This document shows, piece by piece, positions 44,568 to 53,888 of a DNA stretch of 64,000 nucleotides (position 1 is its first letter; the number at the start of each line of letters is the position of its first letter). A program made the position numbers and the translations under genes. The stretch covers positions 1-64,000 of the forward strand of contig JAOUFN010000009.1 in assembly GCA_029858285.1 (NCBI GenBank), in the 5' to 3' direction. The notes beneath the pieces were generated by a model. It searched no databases and was not told the origin of the DNA. It saw nothing but the letters and a program-made list of their open reading frames with translations. Source of the DNA: Nitrospirota bacterium (lineage in GTDB: Bacteria; Nitrospirota; JACRHL01).

Positions 44568-45701
44568 TTAGCGGGGTGCCGCCACGGCCTGGCCGTCGCG
44601 CACCCGTTCGTTGCCGCGGGTGATGACTGTATCGCCCTCCTTAAGTTCACCCATGGGGCGCACCTCGACGCGGCCGCCGCTGCCATCGCGGCCGGGGGTG
44701 ACGGGCACGCGCACTGCGGCGCCGTCCACCACTTTCCAGACCAGAGAGCCGCTGCCGCTGGTGACAACAGCGTCCCGCGGGACAGTGAGGGCAGGTTCGG
44801 AGTTGCCGACGCCAAAGGTCACGCTGGCGAGCATTCCCGCAAACAGTTTGCCGCCCTTGTTGCTGACGGCCACCTCCACCGGAAAGGTGCGGCTTTTGGG
44901 GTCGCCCTCCGGGATGACCGCCTGCACGGTGCCGGAAAATTCTCCTCCCTCGGTACTCACCGGCACCTTGTCGCCCACGCGGATGCGGCCCACGATGTGT
45001 TCCGGTACCCACACCCGCACGCGGATGCGTCCCATTTCCACCAGCCGCACGATGCCGCCCCCGGCGGGCACCCATTCCCCCGCCTGCGCCAGTTCTGCCG
45101 CCACGACACCGGAAAACGGCGCGCGCACGGTGGACTGCTCCATCAGATACGTCAGGCGTTCCACCTCGGTTTCGCTCTCCGCCAGTTCCTGCTGGGCGCG
45201 GGCCACATTGCGCTGGCGGGCTGCTACCAGATCGGTGCTCACCGCCTCCTGGGGGAGCAGGGCCAGGGCCACCTTGAGGTCGGATTCATCCTGGCTGAGC
45301 CCCACGCGCGCAGCCTCGGCACGGGCCCGGGCCTGCCGAAGGCCGATGTCGGTAAGGGTGGTGTCGAGCTTCAGCAGCGGTGCCCCCTGCTGTACCCGGT
45401 CGCCGGTGCGTACCAGGAGTTCCACCGCGCGGGCCGCCACTACCGAGGCCACGGTACTGGTCTGGAATGATTCGGCGGTGCCCACCAGTGTGGCGCCTTC
45501 GCGTACGGACTGGCGGGTGACCTTGTCCACCTGAACCGTGGCCGGGGGCGGCCCAGCGGCCCCCTTGGGGGGGGGTTGCGCGGCCGGTACGCCCGGCATC
45601 AGCAACAACCCCGCGGCCAGCAGGAGAACCGGCAGACGGGCAGAGGTGGGAAAGGTTCGGCCGTGTGGGCCGCCGAGGTCGGTGTTCGATCGGGTGCTCA
45701 T
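44568..45701 (-). CDS. RND efflux periplasmic adaptor
   Basis: This 377-residue membrane-fusion protein has a signal/anchor (LPVLLLAAGLLLMPGVPAA), a lipoyl half with LVRTGDRVQQGAPLLKLDTT, and a helical hairpin (RARAEAARVGLSQDESDLKV). The second lipoyl half is STVRAPFSGVVAAELAQAGE, and beta-barrel and membrane-proximal domains end with VITRGNERVRDGQAV. It links the RND pump to an outer-membrane channel. The ATG at 45701 is chosen to match the hydrophobic start; no strong ribosome binding site is seen. The two genes form an operon. Confidence 0.92.
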   Translation of the reverse strand: MSTRSNTDLGGPHGRTFPTSARLPVLLLAAGLLLMPGVPAAQPPPKGAAGPPPATVQVDKVTRQSVREGATLVGTAESFQTSTVASVVAARAVELLVRTGDRVQQGAPLLKLDTTLTDIGLRQARARAEAARVGLSQDESDLKVALALLPQEAVSTDLVAARQRNVARAQQELAESETEVERLTYLMEQSTVRAPFSGVVAAELAQAGEWVPAGGGIVRLVEMGRIRVRVWVPEHIVGRIRVGDKVPVSTEGGEFSGTVQAVIPEGDPKSRTFPVEVAVSNKGGKLFAGMLASVTFGVGNSEPALTVPRDAVVTSGSGSLVWKVVDGAAVRVPVTPGRDGSGGRVEVRPMGELKEGDTVITRGNERVRDGQAVAAPR

Positions 45702-45879
45702 GGAACTGTCAACGCTAAGGGCCGGGTTGCCCACAAGTCAAGGGAGAAGGGAGGATGCGGGGCGCTCACCCGGAAGGGGGTGGGGGAGGTATCGTGGGGG
45801 GAAATGGTGTAGAATGAGGCCCCCGTCGTACGAACAATATGCCGGCCCCGCCGGGGCCGGGTGTGTGGACAGGAAACGC

Positions 45880-47166
45880 ATGAAAGTTCTGCTCGTGGGA
45901 GGCGGTGGTCGCGAACACGCCATGGCGTGGAAGCTGGCCCATAGCCCCCGACTGGAAAAACTCTATGTGGCCCCCGGCAATCCGGGCATCGCCCACATTG
46001 CCGAGTGTGTGGACATTGCCGCCGACGCCATCGACGAATTGTTGTCGTTTGCCACCCGCGAGGCCATCGATCTGACCGTGGTCGGCCCCGAGGTGCCCCT
46101 TACCATGGGTATCGTCGATCGTTTTGCCGAGGCTGGCCTGAAGGTGTTCGGCCCCTCCCGCGAGGCGGCCAGGCTGGAGGGCTCCAAGGCCTTTTCCAAG
46201 GAGATGATGACCCGTTTCGGCATCCCCACCGCAGCCGCCCACGCCTTTACCGAATCGGCACCGGCCCTCACCTATCTGGCCGACATGACTGCCCCCTACG
46301 TCATCAAGGCCGACGGGCTGGCCGCGGGCAAGGGGGTGATCATCGCCGAGACACTGGAACAGGCCCAGCACGCCGTTCGCGAGATCCTCGACGAACGGGT
46401 GTTTGGAGCCGCCGGGGCCCGGGTGGTGATTGAGGAATTCCTTGTCGGCGAGGAGGTGTCGTACCTGGCGTTCACCGATGGCGAGCATATCGTGCCCATG
46501 GTCAGCGCCCAGGATCACAAGCGGATTTTTGATGGCGACAAGGGGCCGAACACCGGCGGCATGGGAGCCTATTCCCCCGCGCCGGTAATGACCCCGGAAC
46601 TGGAGACAGCGGCCTTCGAGCAGGTGCTCCGACCGATGATCGACGGTATGCGCGGCATGGGGGTCCCCTACAAGGGCATCCTTTACGCCGGGCTGATGAT
46701 CACCCCCAAGGGGATCAAGGTGCTGGAGTTTAATTGCCGTTTCGGTGATCCGGAAACACAACCGATCCTGTCGCGGCTGGACAGTGATCTATTGGACATC
46801 TGCCTGGCCAGCGTCAACGGCACCCTCGACCAGACCGATGTAACCTGGTCTTCCGATGCTGCTGTGTGTGTGGTGATGGCCTCCGCCGGTTACCCGGAAA
46901 CCTCTACCCGCGGCTGCGAGATCACTGGTATCGAGGACGCCGAAGGGTACGACGGCGTCAATGTGTTTCACGCCGGCACCGCCCGCCAGAACGGCAAACT
47001 GGTGACAGCGGGGGGGAGAGTGCTGGGGGTGACGGCCCGGAGCAAGACCGTCCGCAAGGCCATTGATCTGGCCTACAATGCGGTGGCGCGGGTGCGTTTT
47101 GAGGGTATGCAGTTCCGACGTGACATCGGTGCCCGGGCCATCCGCCGGGGTGGTAGCAGGAAGTAA
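45880..47166 (+). CDS. purD: Phosphoribosylamine-glycine ligase
   Basis: This 428-residue GAR synthetase carries out the second step of purine synthesis. It begins MKVLLVGGGGREHAMAWKL. The ATP-grasp motifs are seen in VIKADGLAAGKGVIIAE and GPNTGGMGAYSP, and the metal-binding end in VLEFNCRFGDPETQ. AGGAA lies 5 bases before the ATG at 45880; the frame upstream is not coding. It is the first gene of a plus-strand run (purD-purE-yrdC-type-ribE), with purE 68 bases downstream. Confidence 0.98.
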   Translation: MKVLLVGGGGREHAMAWKLAHSPRLEKLYVAPGNPGIAHIAECVDIAADAIDELLSFATREAIDLTVVGPEVPLTMGIVDRFAEAGLKVFGPSREAARLEGSKAFSKEMMTRFGIPTAAAHAFTESAPALTYLADMTAPYVIKADGLAAGKGVIIAETLEQAQHAVREILDERVFGAAGARVVIEEFLVGEEVSYLAFTDGEHIVPMVSAQDHKRIFDGDKGPNTGGMGAYSPAPVMTPELETAAFEQVLRPMIDGMRGMGVPYKGILYAGLMITPKGIKVLEFNCRFGDPETQPILSRLDSDLLDICLASVNGTLDQTDVTWSSDAAVCVVMASAGYPETSTRGCEITGIEDAEGYDGVNVFHAGTARQNGKLVTAGGRVLGVTARSKTVRKAIDLAYNAVARVRFEGMQFRRDIGARAIRRGGSRK

Positions 47167-47234
47167 ACCGGCGCCCGGTGCGCGCCCGAGGTGGCGGCGT
47201 CGGCTTGCCCGGCAACGCAGGAGATTTTTTTGTC

Positions 47235-47768
47235 ATGACGAAGCAGCCCGCCCCCAATGACAGACCCATTGTTGGCATCGTGATGGGGTCCGATTCCGAC
47301 TGGCCGGTGATGGAGCAGGCGGCCAAAGCCCTGGACCAGTTCGGCGTGTCCTGGGAGGCGACGGTGGCCTCTGCCCATCGCACCCCGGAACGGGTGCGTG
47401 CCTGGGTGGATGCGGCCCGCCACAAAAATTACCACGCCATCATCGTCGGCGCCGGGGCTGCGGCCCATCTGGGTGGAGTGATCGCCGCCGAGTGCAACAT
47501 CCCGGTGATTGGCGTGCCCATCGAGGCCACCAGCCTGAACGGTCTGGACGCCCTGCTCTCCATTGTGCAGATGCCCGGCGGTGTGCCGGTGGCGTGCATG
47601 GCCGTGGGGAAGGCAGGCGCCAAAAACGCCGGAGTGTTCGCGGCGCAGATTATCGGTCGCAGCAACACCGAGGTGGCGGCGCGTCTGGAGATCTATCGCG
47701 AGGAGATGGTGCGCGAGGTCGAAGCCAAGGCCGCAGCTCTTGAACGCCGCATCGCCCAGGGACAATAA
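47235..47768 (+). CDS. purE: N5-carboxyaminoimidazole ribonucleotide mutase
   Basis: This 177-residue class I PurE has IVGIVMGSDSDWPVMEQA, the active-site SAHRTPERV with the catalytic His, GAGAAAHLGGVIAA, and TSLNGLDALLSIVQMPGGVP. It converts N5-CAIR to CAIR in purine synthesis. GGAG lies about 11 bases before the ATG. purK is not in the window. The neighbouring purD shows a purine operon fragment. Confidence 0.97.
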   Translation: MTKQPAPNDRPIVGIVMGSDSDWPVMEQAAKALDQFGVSWEATVASAHRTPERVRAWVDAARHKNYHAIIVGAGAAAHLGGVIAAECNIPVIGVPIEATSLNGLDALLSIVQMPGGVPVACMAVGKAGAKNAGVFAAQIIGRSNTEVAARLEIYREEMVREVEAKAAALERRIAQGQ

Positions 47769-47784
47769 CCGGGCCGCGACCGTA

Positions 47785-48408
47785 TTGCCGTGCCGTATCG
47801 CCATCCGCGCCACCGGAGCGGTGGAGTTGGCTCTCGCGGTGCTGCGACAGGGGGGCGTGGTGGCCTATCCTACCGAACATTTTTACGCCCTCGCTTGCGA
47901 CCCGTGGAATGCTGCCGCTGTGTCCCGCCTGTTTGTAGTCAAGGGCCGCCCGGACAACAAGCCCCTGTTGCTTGGTATTGCCGACCGTGCCGCGCTGACA
48001 AGCTTGTCCAGTGCCGTGCCCGATGCCGCCCGGCGGCTGGTGGAGGAGTGGCCGCAAGGGGTAACTTTGGTGGTTCCGGCGGTATCGGCACTTCCAGCGG
48101 GAGTCACGGCGGGGACTGGCACTGTGGGGGTGCGTTTGTTGCCGGAATCATTCGCGGCGGAATTGATCCGGACGGCGGGTGGTGCGCTGCCCGCTACCAG
48201 TGCCAACCAGTCCGGGGCTGGTGCAACCGGCGATCCGGACGTGGTGGCGCGGTTGCCGGGGGTGGATTTGTTGCTGGACGGGGGGATTTTGCCAGCGGGT
48301 AGCTGGTCCACCATCGTGGATGTGCGCGCCACACCATGGCGGGTGTTGCGGGAGGGGCAATGCCCGATTGCGGTGGTGGCGGGCTACGGGGCTCTTGCTC
48401 AGGGCTGA
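47785..48408 (+). CDS. Sua5/YciO/YrdC-family protein
   Basis: This protein of about 207 residues has the YrdC core: GGVVAYPTEHFYALACDPWN, then the KGRPDNKPLLLGIAD loop (K-x-R...K-x-x-x, binding ATP/threonylcarbamoyl) and LPATSANQSGA. Family members make threonylcarbamoyl-AMP for the tRNA t6A modification. It may instead be a YciO-type paralog, since a TsaC is essential and could be elsewhere. The start is unsure: I use TTG at 47785, 17 bases after the purE stop, and GTG at 47820 is an alternative. Translation is probably coupled to purE. Confidence 0.85.
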   Translation: MPCRIAIRATGAVELALAVLRQGGVVAYPTEHFYALACDPWNAAAVSRLFVVKGRPDNKPLLLGIADRAALTSLSSAVPDAARRLVEEWPQGVTLVVPAVSALPAGVTAGTGTVGVRLLPESFAAELIRTAGGALPATSANQSGAGATGDPDVVARLPGVDLLLDGGILPAGSWSTIVDVRATPWRVLREGQCPIAVVAGYGALAQG

Positions 48409-48422
48409 TGAAGGAGACAGGT

Positions 48423-49070
48423 ATGTTCACCGGAATTGTCGAGGAACTAGGCAGTGTGCGCCGGGCGGCGGAAACCCCCGGTGGCAGGACGCTGGAAATT
48501 GCCTGCGCCACGCTGCTGGAAGGGGGCAAAATTGGCGACTCCATCATGGTCAACGGGGCCTGCCTTACCGTCACCCGGATGGAGGAGGGTGGTGTTTTCA
48601 GCGCTGATGTGTCGACGGAAACCCTGCGGGTAACCACGCTGGGGGGGCTGCGTACCGGTTCTGCCGTCAATCTGGAGCGGGCCATGGCTCTGGGGGGACG
48701 TCTGGGGGGACATTTGGTGAGTGGCCACGTGGACGCGGTGGGGCATGTGCGTTCGGTGCGGCCGGTGGGTGAGGCGGTGGAAATCTGGTTCGATGTGCCT
48801 TCCACTGTGCTGGACCTGACGGTGGTCAAAGGGTCGCTGGCGGTGGAGGGAGTCAGTCTTACGGTGAATGCCCTGGACGCGGGGGGCTGTTCGGTGATGA
48901 TCATCCCCCACACTGCTGCAAATACCACACTGCTAAAGATCCGCCCCGGTGGAGGGGTGAACCTGGAGGCCGATTTGATCGGCAAGTACGTCGCCCGCCT
49001 GCTCGGTGGCTATCGGGAGGAAACCGGGGCAGTGGGAGGGATCTCCGAGGCGACACTGCACCTGCTCTGA
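48423..49070 (+). CDS. ribE: Riboflavin synthase, alpha chain
   Basis: This 215-residue enzyme joins two lumazines to riboflavin. It has the two repeated lumazine-binding domains: MFTGIVEELGSV with NGACLTV and DVSTETLRVTTLG, then GGHLVSGHVDAVGHV with VEGVSLTVNALD and IIPHTAANTTL. The N-terminal MFTGIVE is invariant in the family. AAGGAGA precedes the ATG. It follows the YrdC-type gene by 14 bases in the same operon. No FMN riboswitch is seen upstream, and the other rib genes are not in the window. Confidence 0.97.
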   Translation: MFTGIVEELGSVRRAAETPGGRTLEIACATLLEGGKIGDSIMVNGACLTVTRMEEGGVFSADVSTETLRVTTLGGLRTGSAVNLERAMALGGRLGGHLVSGHVDAVGHVRSVRPVGEAVEIWFDVPSTVLDLTVVKGSLAVEGVSLTVNALDAGGCSVMIIPHTAANTTLLKIRPGGGVNLEADLIGKYVARLLGGYREETGAVGGISEATLHLL

Positions 49071-49159
49071 GGGGGATGCAGCGGGTGAAGGCGGGTAAAA
49101 CGCGTTCGCGACGGCGTTGTGTCTGGTAAACTATTCGGTCAACCATGGGAGCCCGCGGC

Positions 49160-50119
49160 ATGCAATCTCAGGCCCAACCTTCGATGCACGGAATGCACTT
49201 GATGCTCGCCAGTCCGCGCGGATTCTGCGCCGGAGTGGAGCGGGCCATCGAGATTGTGGAGCGGGCCCTGGAGTTGTTTCCGCTGCCGGTTTATGTGCGT
49301 CACGAGATTGTCCACAACCGGTATGTGGTGGACGGCCTGCGTGACAAAGGGGCGGTGTTCGTGGAGGAGTTGGGCGAGGTGCCGAACGGAGCCACGGTGA
49401 TTTTTTCCGCCCATGGTGTTGCGCAGGCGGTTGTGGAAGAAGCGGCACTACGTGGCCTCCGGGTGATTGATGCCACCTGCCCACTGGTGACCAAGGTGCA
49501 TCTGGAGGTGTTGCGTCACCGCCGCGAGGGGCGCGAGGTAGTCCTGATCGGCCACGCCGGGCACCCCGAGGTGCTGGGCACCATGGGGCAGGCGCCGGGC
49601 GGCGTGCTGCTCATCTCCACTGTCGCTGACGTGGCCACCCTTGTGGTGAGGAACCCGAAACGGCTGGCCTTTGTCACCCAGACGACCCTCAGTGTGGACG
49701 ACACCCGGGGTGTGGTGGCGGCCCTCAAGGTGCGCTTTCCGGATATTTCCGGTCCCGCCCGCGAGGACATTTGTTACGCCACCCAAAATCGCCAGGATGC
49801 GGTCAAGCGTCTGGCCGACGGAGTGGAAGTTGTGCTGGTGATCGGCGCCCCCAACTCGTCCAACTCCAACCGGCTGCGCGAGGTGGCCCAGACCATGGGG
49901 CGGCGCGCCTATTTGATTGAGCGTGCCGCTGATGTGCGGGCGGAATGGTTCGCGAACCGCCCTGCAGTGGGCATTACCGCAGGCGCCAGTGCCCCGGAAG
50001 TGCTGGTGCAGGAGGTGGTGGAGCGGCTGCGGGAACTGGGCCATGCCGTGTCGGTGCAGGTCATGCCAGGACCTGCGGAGGATGTGGTGTTCGTGTTGCC
50101 GCCGGAACTCATCGTTTGA
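49160..50119 (+). CDS. ispH: 4-hydroxy-3-methylbut-2-enyl diphosphate reductase
   Basis: This 319-residue LytB/IspH carries out the last step of the MEP isoprenoid pathway. The three cluster-binding Cys residues are visible in [28 protein letters not shown] and [23 protein letters not shown] and ITAGASAPE form the substrate pocket, and [12 protein letters not shown] is present. The ATG at 49160 has GGGAG 9 bases before it and is preferred over ATG 49145. It is followed by the JAMM gene after 2 bases and the TPR gene, forming an operon. Confidence 0.97.
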   Translation: MQSQAQPSMHGMHLMLASPRGFCAGVERAIEIVERALELFPLPVYVRHEIVHNRYVVDGLRDKGAVFVEELGEVPNGATVIFSAHGVAQAVVEEAALRGLRVIDATCPLVTKVHLEVLRHRREGREVVLIGHAGHPEVLGTMGQAPGGVLLISTVADVATLVVRNPKRLAFVTQTTLSVDDTRGVVAALKVRFPDISGPAREDICYATQNRQDAVKRLADGVEVVLVIGAPNSSNSNRLREVAQTMGRRAYLIERAADVRAEWFANRPAVGITAGASAPEVLVQEVVERLRELGHAVSVQVMPGPAEDVVFVLPPELIV

Positions 50120-50121
50120 TA

Positions 50122-50751
50122 ATGTCCCAAGCCTTTTCCCCCCCCCGCTTTGTTATCTCCCGGTTGGTACTGGATGCGGTGTACCGGCATTGCGAGTTCG
50201 CCTATCCGGAGGAGGCCTGCGGCATCATTGTTGGCCCCGAAGGGAGACCGACCGGGGATCGCTTTTGCCCTTGCACCAACATTCAGAACCGACTGCATCG
50301 GGGCGACCCCTCTGCATACCCGAGGGATGCTCGTAGCGCCTACCGTATTGATCCGGCAGAGCTGTTCACTTTGACTCGCGACTGCCGTGCCTGCGATGAA
50401 CACTTCAAGGCGGTGGTGCACTCCCATGCCGATGTGGGGGCCTATTTTTCCGACGAGGACCAACGGCAGGCGGCTCCCCAGATGCCTTTGTCGGTCGCAG
50501 CGTTTGCCCGTGGCGAGGGATGTACCGAGGCGGATGTGCTGGAGGAACTGGCCGCGGGGCGGCTGGTGGCAGACGATGTGGGGCGGGTAGTTGCCCGCGT
50601 GCCCACCTACCCGGAACTGGTGTATCTGGTGGTGGACGTGACCCGGAACCGTGCTCGCGGTGTGCGCGGCTTTTTCTGGAGCCCCCGGGATCGCACCTAT
50701 GTGGAAACCCAGGTTAGGGTATCGTCCGCCACGGAGGATGAAGTTGCATGA
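50122..50751 (+). CDS. JAMM/MPN-domain metalloprotease
   Basis: This 209-residue protein has a complete JAMM zinc site: the Glu in YPEEACGIIVG and His-x-His followed by seven residues, then Ser-x-x-Asp in HSHADVGAYFSDEDQ. This is the catalytic signature of the bacterial Mec/M67C-type proteases that cut after a C-terminal Gly-Gly of small ubiquitin-like proteins. FCPCTNIQNRL and YRIDPAELF correspond to the flanking MPN strands. The last 60 residues are an extension beyond the usual 130-150. No E1-like, MoaD or ThiS-like gene is close by. Spacing is 2 bases after ispH, and the end overlaps the TPR gene start. Confidence 0.85.
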   Translation: MSQAFSPPRFVISRLVLDAVYRHCEFAYPEEACGIIVGPEGRPTGDRFCPCTNIQNRLHRGDPSAYPRDARSAYRIDPAELFTLTRDCRACDEHFKAVVHSHADVGAYFSDEDQRQAAPQMPLSVAAFARGEGCTEADVLEELAAGRLVADDVGRVVARVPTYPELVYLVVDVTRNRARGVRGFFWSPRDRTYVETQVRVSSATEDEVA

Positions 50752-52406
50752 CGGTGAGGATGTCGGCGAGAGCGGTGCTGCGCACGGGACTGCTGGCAGG
50801 TGTGCTGGCCGGTGTATTCATGGGATGGCTGGCGGGAGTGTTCCCGGAGGCGCCGTCAGCATGGGCACAGGAGGGCGGTGCAGTGCCCACCGATGGTGGG
50901 GAGGATTCGGGCCTGAAGAGCGTCGGTGCGCCAGACACTGACAGCGGTGCCAATCTGGAGTCTGACACAGAAATTTCCGGGGAAACCTCCGGGGAAACCT
51001 CCGATCCCAGCGCCCCAGCCGCGCCATTTCGCTCTGCCGCTCCGGTACCTCCCGCACCTTCGGTATATCGGGATTTTGGTGACCACTATGTGCGGCACGG
51101 CATGCTGGAGGAGGCAGAAGAGGCCTACCGCAAGGCTGTGTCCCAATCTCCCCGCGACGTGTCGTTGCAGCTCAAACTGGGGGAGGTGCTGCAGTCTCGC
51201 GGCAACCTGGAGGAGGCGATCTCCGTGTTCCGCCGCGCCTACGAGATTGATTCCAACTCGGTTGAAGTCGTGGAGCGGCTTGGTGGCGCGGAACTTGATT
51301 CGGGGGATTTCAAGGCGGCGGATGTGCTGTTCCGGCGCCTGATCAAGATGGATTCCCATAACCCGGGAGGGCGCGTTGCCTTGGGCACGCTGCTGCTGCG
51401 GCAGGGGCACGGAGATGCCGCACGGGAACAGTTCGACGCGGCGGCGGTGATCAATCCGGCCGAACCGAACACCTATTTTCAGGTCGGCAACGCCTACCTG
51501 GACGCGGGGGAGCCAGACAAAGCCGTCGTCTGGTTCCGGCGCAGCATCGAACGCGACCCGAACCGGGCGCTGGTGCACAACAATCTGGGCAACGCGTTGC
51601 AGGTCGCTGGAAAACTTGACGAGGCGGCTCAGGAGTACGGTCGGTCCGTCAGCCTGGATTCCGGGGATCCGGACTATCATTTCAGCCTGGGGGCGGTGGA
51701 GGCTGCGCTTGGCAATGTGGACGCCTCCATTGCGGCCTACCGGCACGTGCTGGAAATCAACGACCACTATCCCGAAGCGCAGAACAACCAGGGCGCAAAT
51801 TTCCTGCATATCGGCTCCTACGCCATGGCGGAAGGTCACTTTCGTATGGCTGCGGAGCAAACGCCGGACAGTCCGGTGCCACACAACAACCTGTGCGTTA
51901 CCTACCTCGCCTGGGGTCGCGCAGACGACGCGGAATCGGCTTGCCAGGATGCACTGGAACTGGACCCGGGCCACCGGGACGCGGGTTTTAACCTGTTGCA
52001 GGTGTTGGTGAACAAGGGCAAACTGCGAGAAGTGGTTGGCAAGGGCGAAAAACTGCTGTCCAGTGCTGAACCGGACGCCACCACGGAACGTGCGGAGATT
52101 CTCACCACCATCTCTGCCGCTTACTATGGACTGGGGGATCCGGAGGAGGCACTGGCTGCTGCAACCCGTGCGGTGGAGGCAGACCCCAAGTTGGCGCGTG
52201 CCCACTACAATCTGGGGCAGGCGCTGGCCCGTCAGGGGCTGCTTGAGCGTGCCGCACTTGCCTTCAAGCAGGCCACCGACCTGGACACGAGTGACCGTGA
52301 GGCGTTTCGGCGGCTGGGGGAGGTTTACCGCAGGCTGGGCCAGGATCGGGAGGCGGAGGCGGCCTTCTTTCGGGCAGAGGGAGGTGTTGCAGCCCCCGCT
52401 CACTGA
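50748..52406 (+). CDS. Periplasmic TPR protein
   Basis: This 552-residue protein has an N-terminal signal/anchor (VLRTGLLAGVLAGVFMGWLA). A linker rich in Gly, Ser, Asp and Pro covers about residues 35-105. From residue 110 on there are twelve or more tetratricopeptide repeats, such as GMLEEAEEAYRKAVSQSPRD, GNLEEAISVFRRAYEIDSNS and GDPEEALAATRAVEADPKL-type units, close to the 34-residue consensus. It is a protein-binding solenoid, probably exposed to the periplasm. The start overlaps the JAMM gene by 4 bases, so the two products are likely made together. Confidence 0.8.
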   Translation: MTVRMSARAVLRTGLLAGVLAGVFMGWLAGVFPEAPSAWAQEGGAVPTDGGEDSGLKSVGAPDTDSGANLESDTEISGETSGETSDPSAPAAPFRSAAPVPPAPSVYRDFGDHYVRHGMLEEAEEAYRKAVSQSPRDVSLQLKLGEVLQSRGNLEEAISVFRRAYEIDSNSVEVVERLGGAELDSGDFKAADVLFRRLIKMDSHNPGGRVALGTLLLRQGHGDAAREQFDAAAVINPAEPNTYFQVGNAYLDAGEPDKAVVWFRRSIERDPNRALVHNNLGNALQVAGKLDEAAQEYGRSVSLDSGDPDYHFSLGAVEAALGNVDASIAAYRHVLEINDHYPEAQNNQGANFLHIGSYAMAEGHFRMAAEQTPDSPVPHNNLCVTYLAWGRADDAESACQDALELDPGHRDAGFNLLQVLVNKGKLREVVGKGEKLLSSAEPDATTERAEILTTISAAYYGLGDPEEALAAATRAVEADPKLARAHYNLGQALARQGLLERAALAFKQATDLDTSDREAFRRLGEVYRRLGQDREAEAAFFRAEGGVAAPAH

Positions 52407-52532
52407 GGGCGAGGGCAGTGACACTGCGGCGGGCTCCTTGTGGAAGTTCGCCGGGAGTGTTCTAGTAGGGATGGCCGACAAGGGCCACGGGGCGGCTGCG
52501 GCAGCGCAGAGCACTTGATTTTTTTGGTGTAA

Positions 52533-53831
<1,299 letters not shown>

Positions 53832-53888
53832 GGGGACTCGTTCGGCGCGTCGGCGGGAGTCGGCGCGCCAGATTGGCCGGATGCCGGG

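Noticed and set aside
47769-48422. FMN riboswitch ahead of riboflavin synthase
   Set aside because: The upstream region is coding for the YrdC-family protein, and no RFN element sequence is present.
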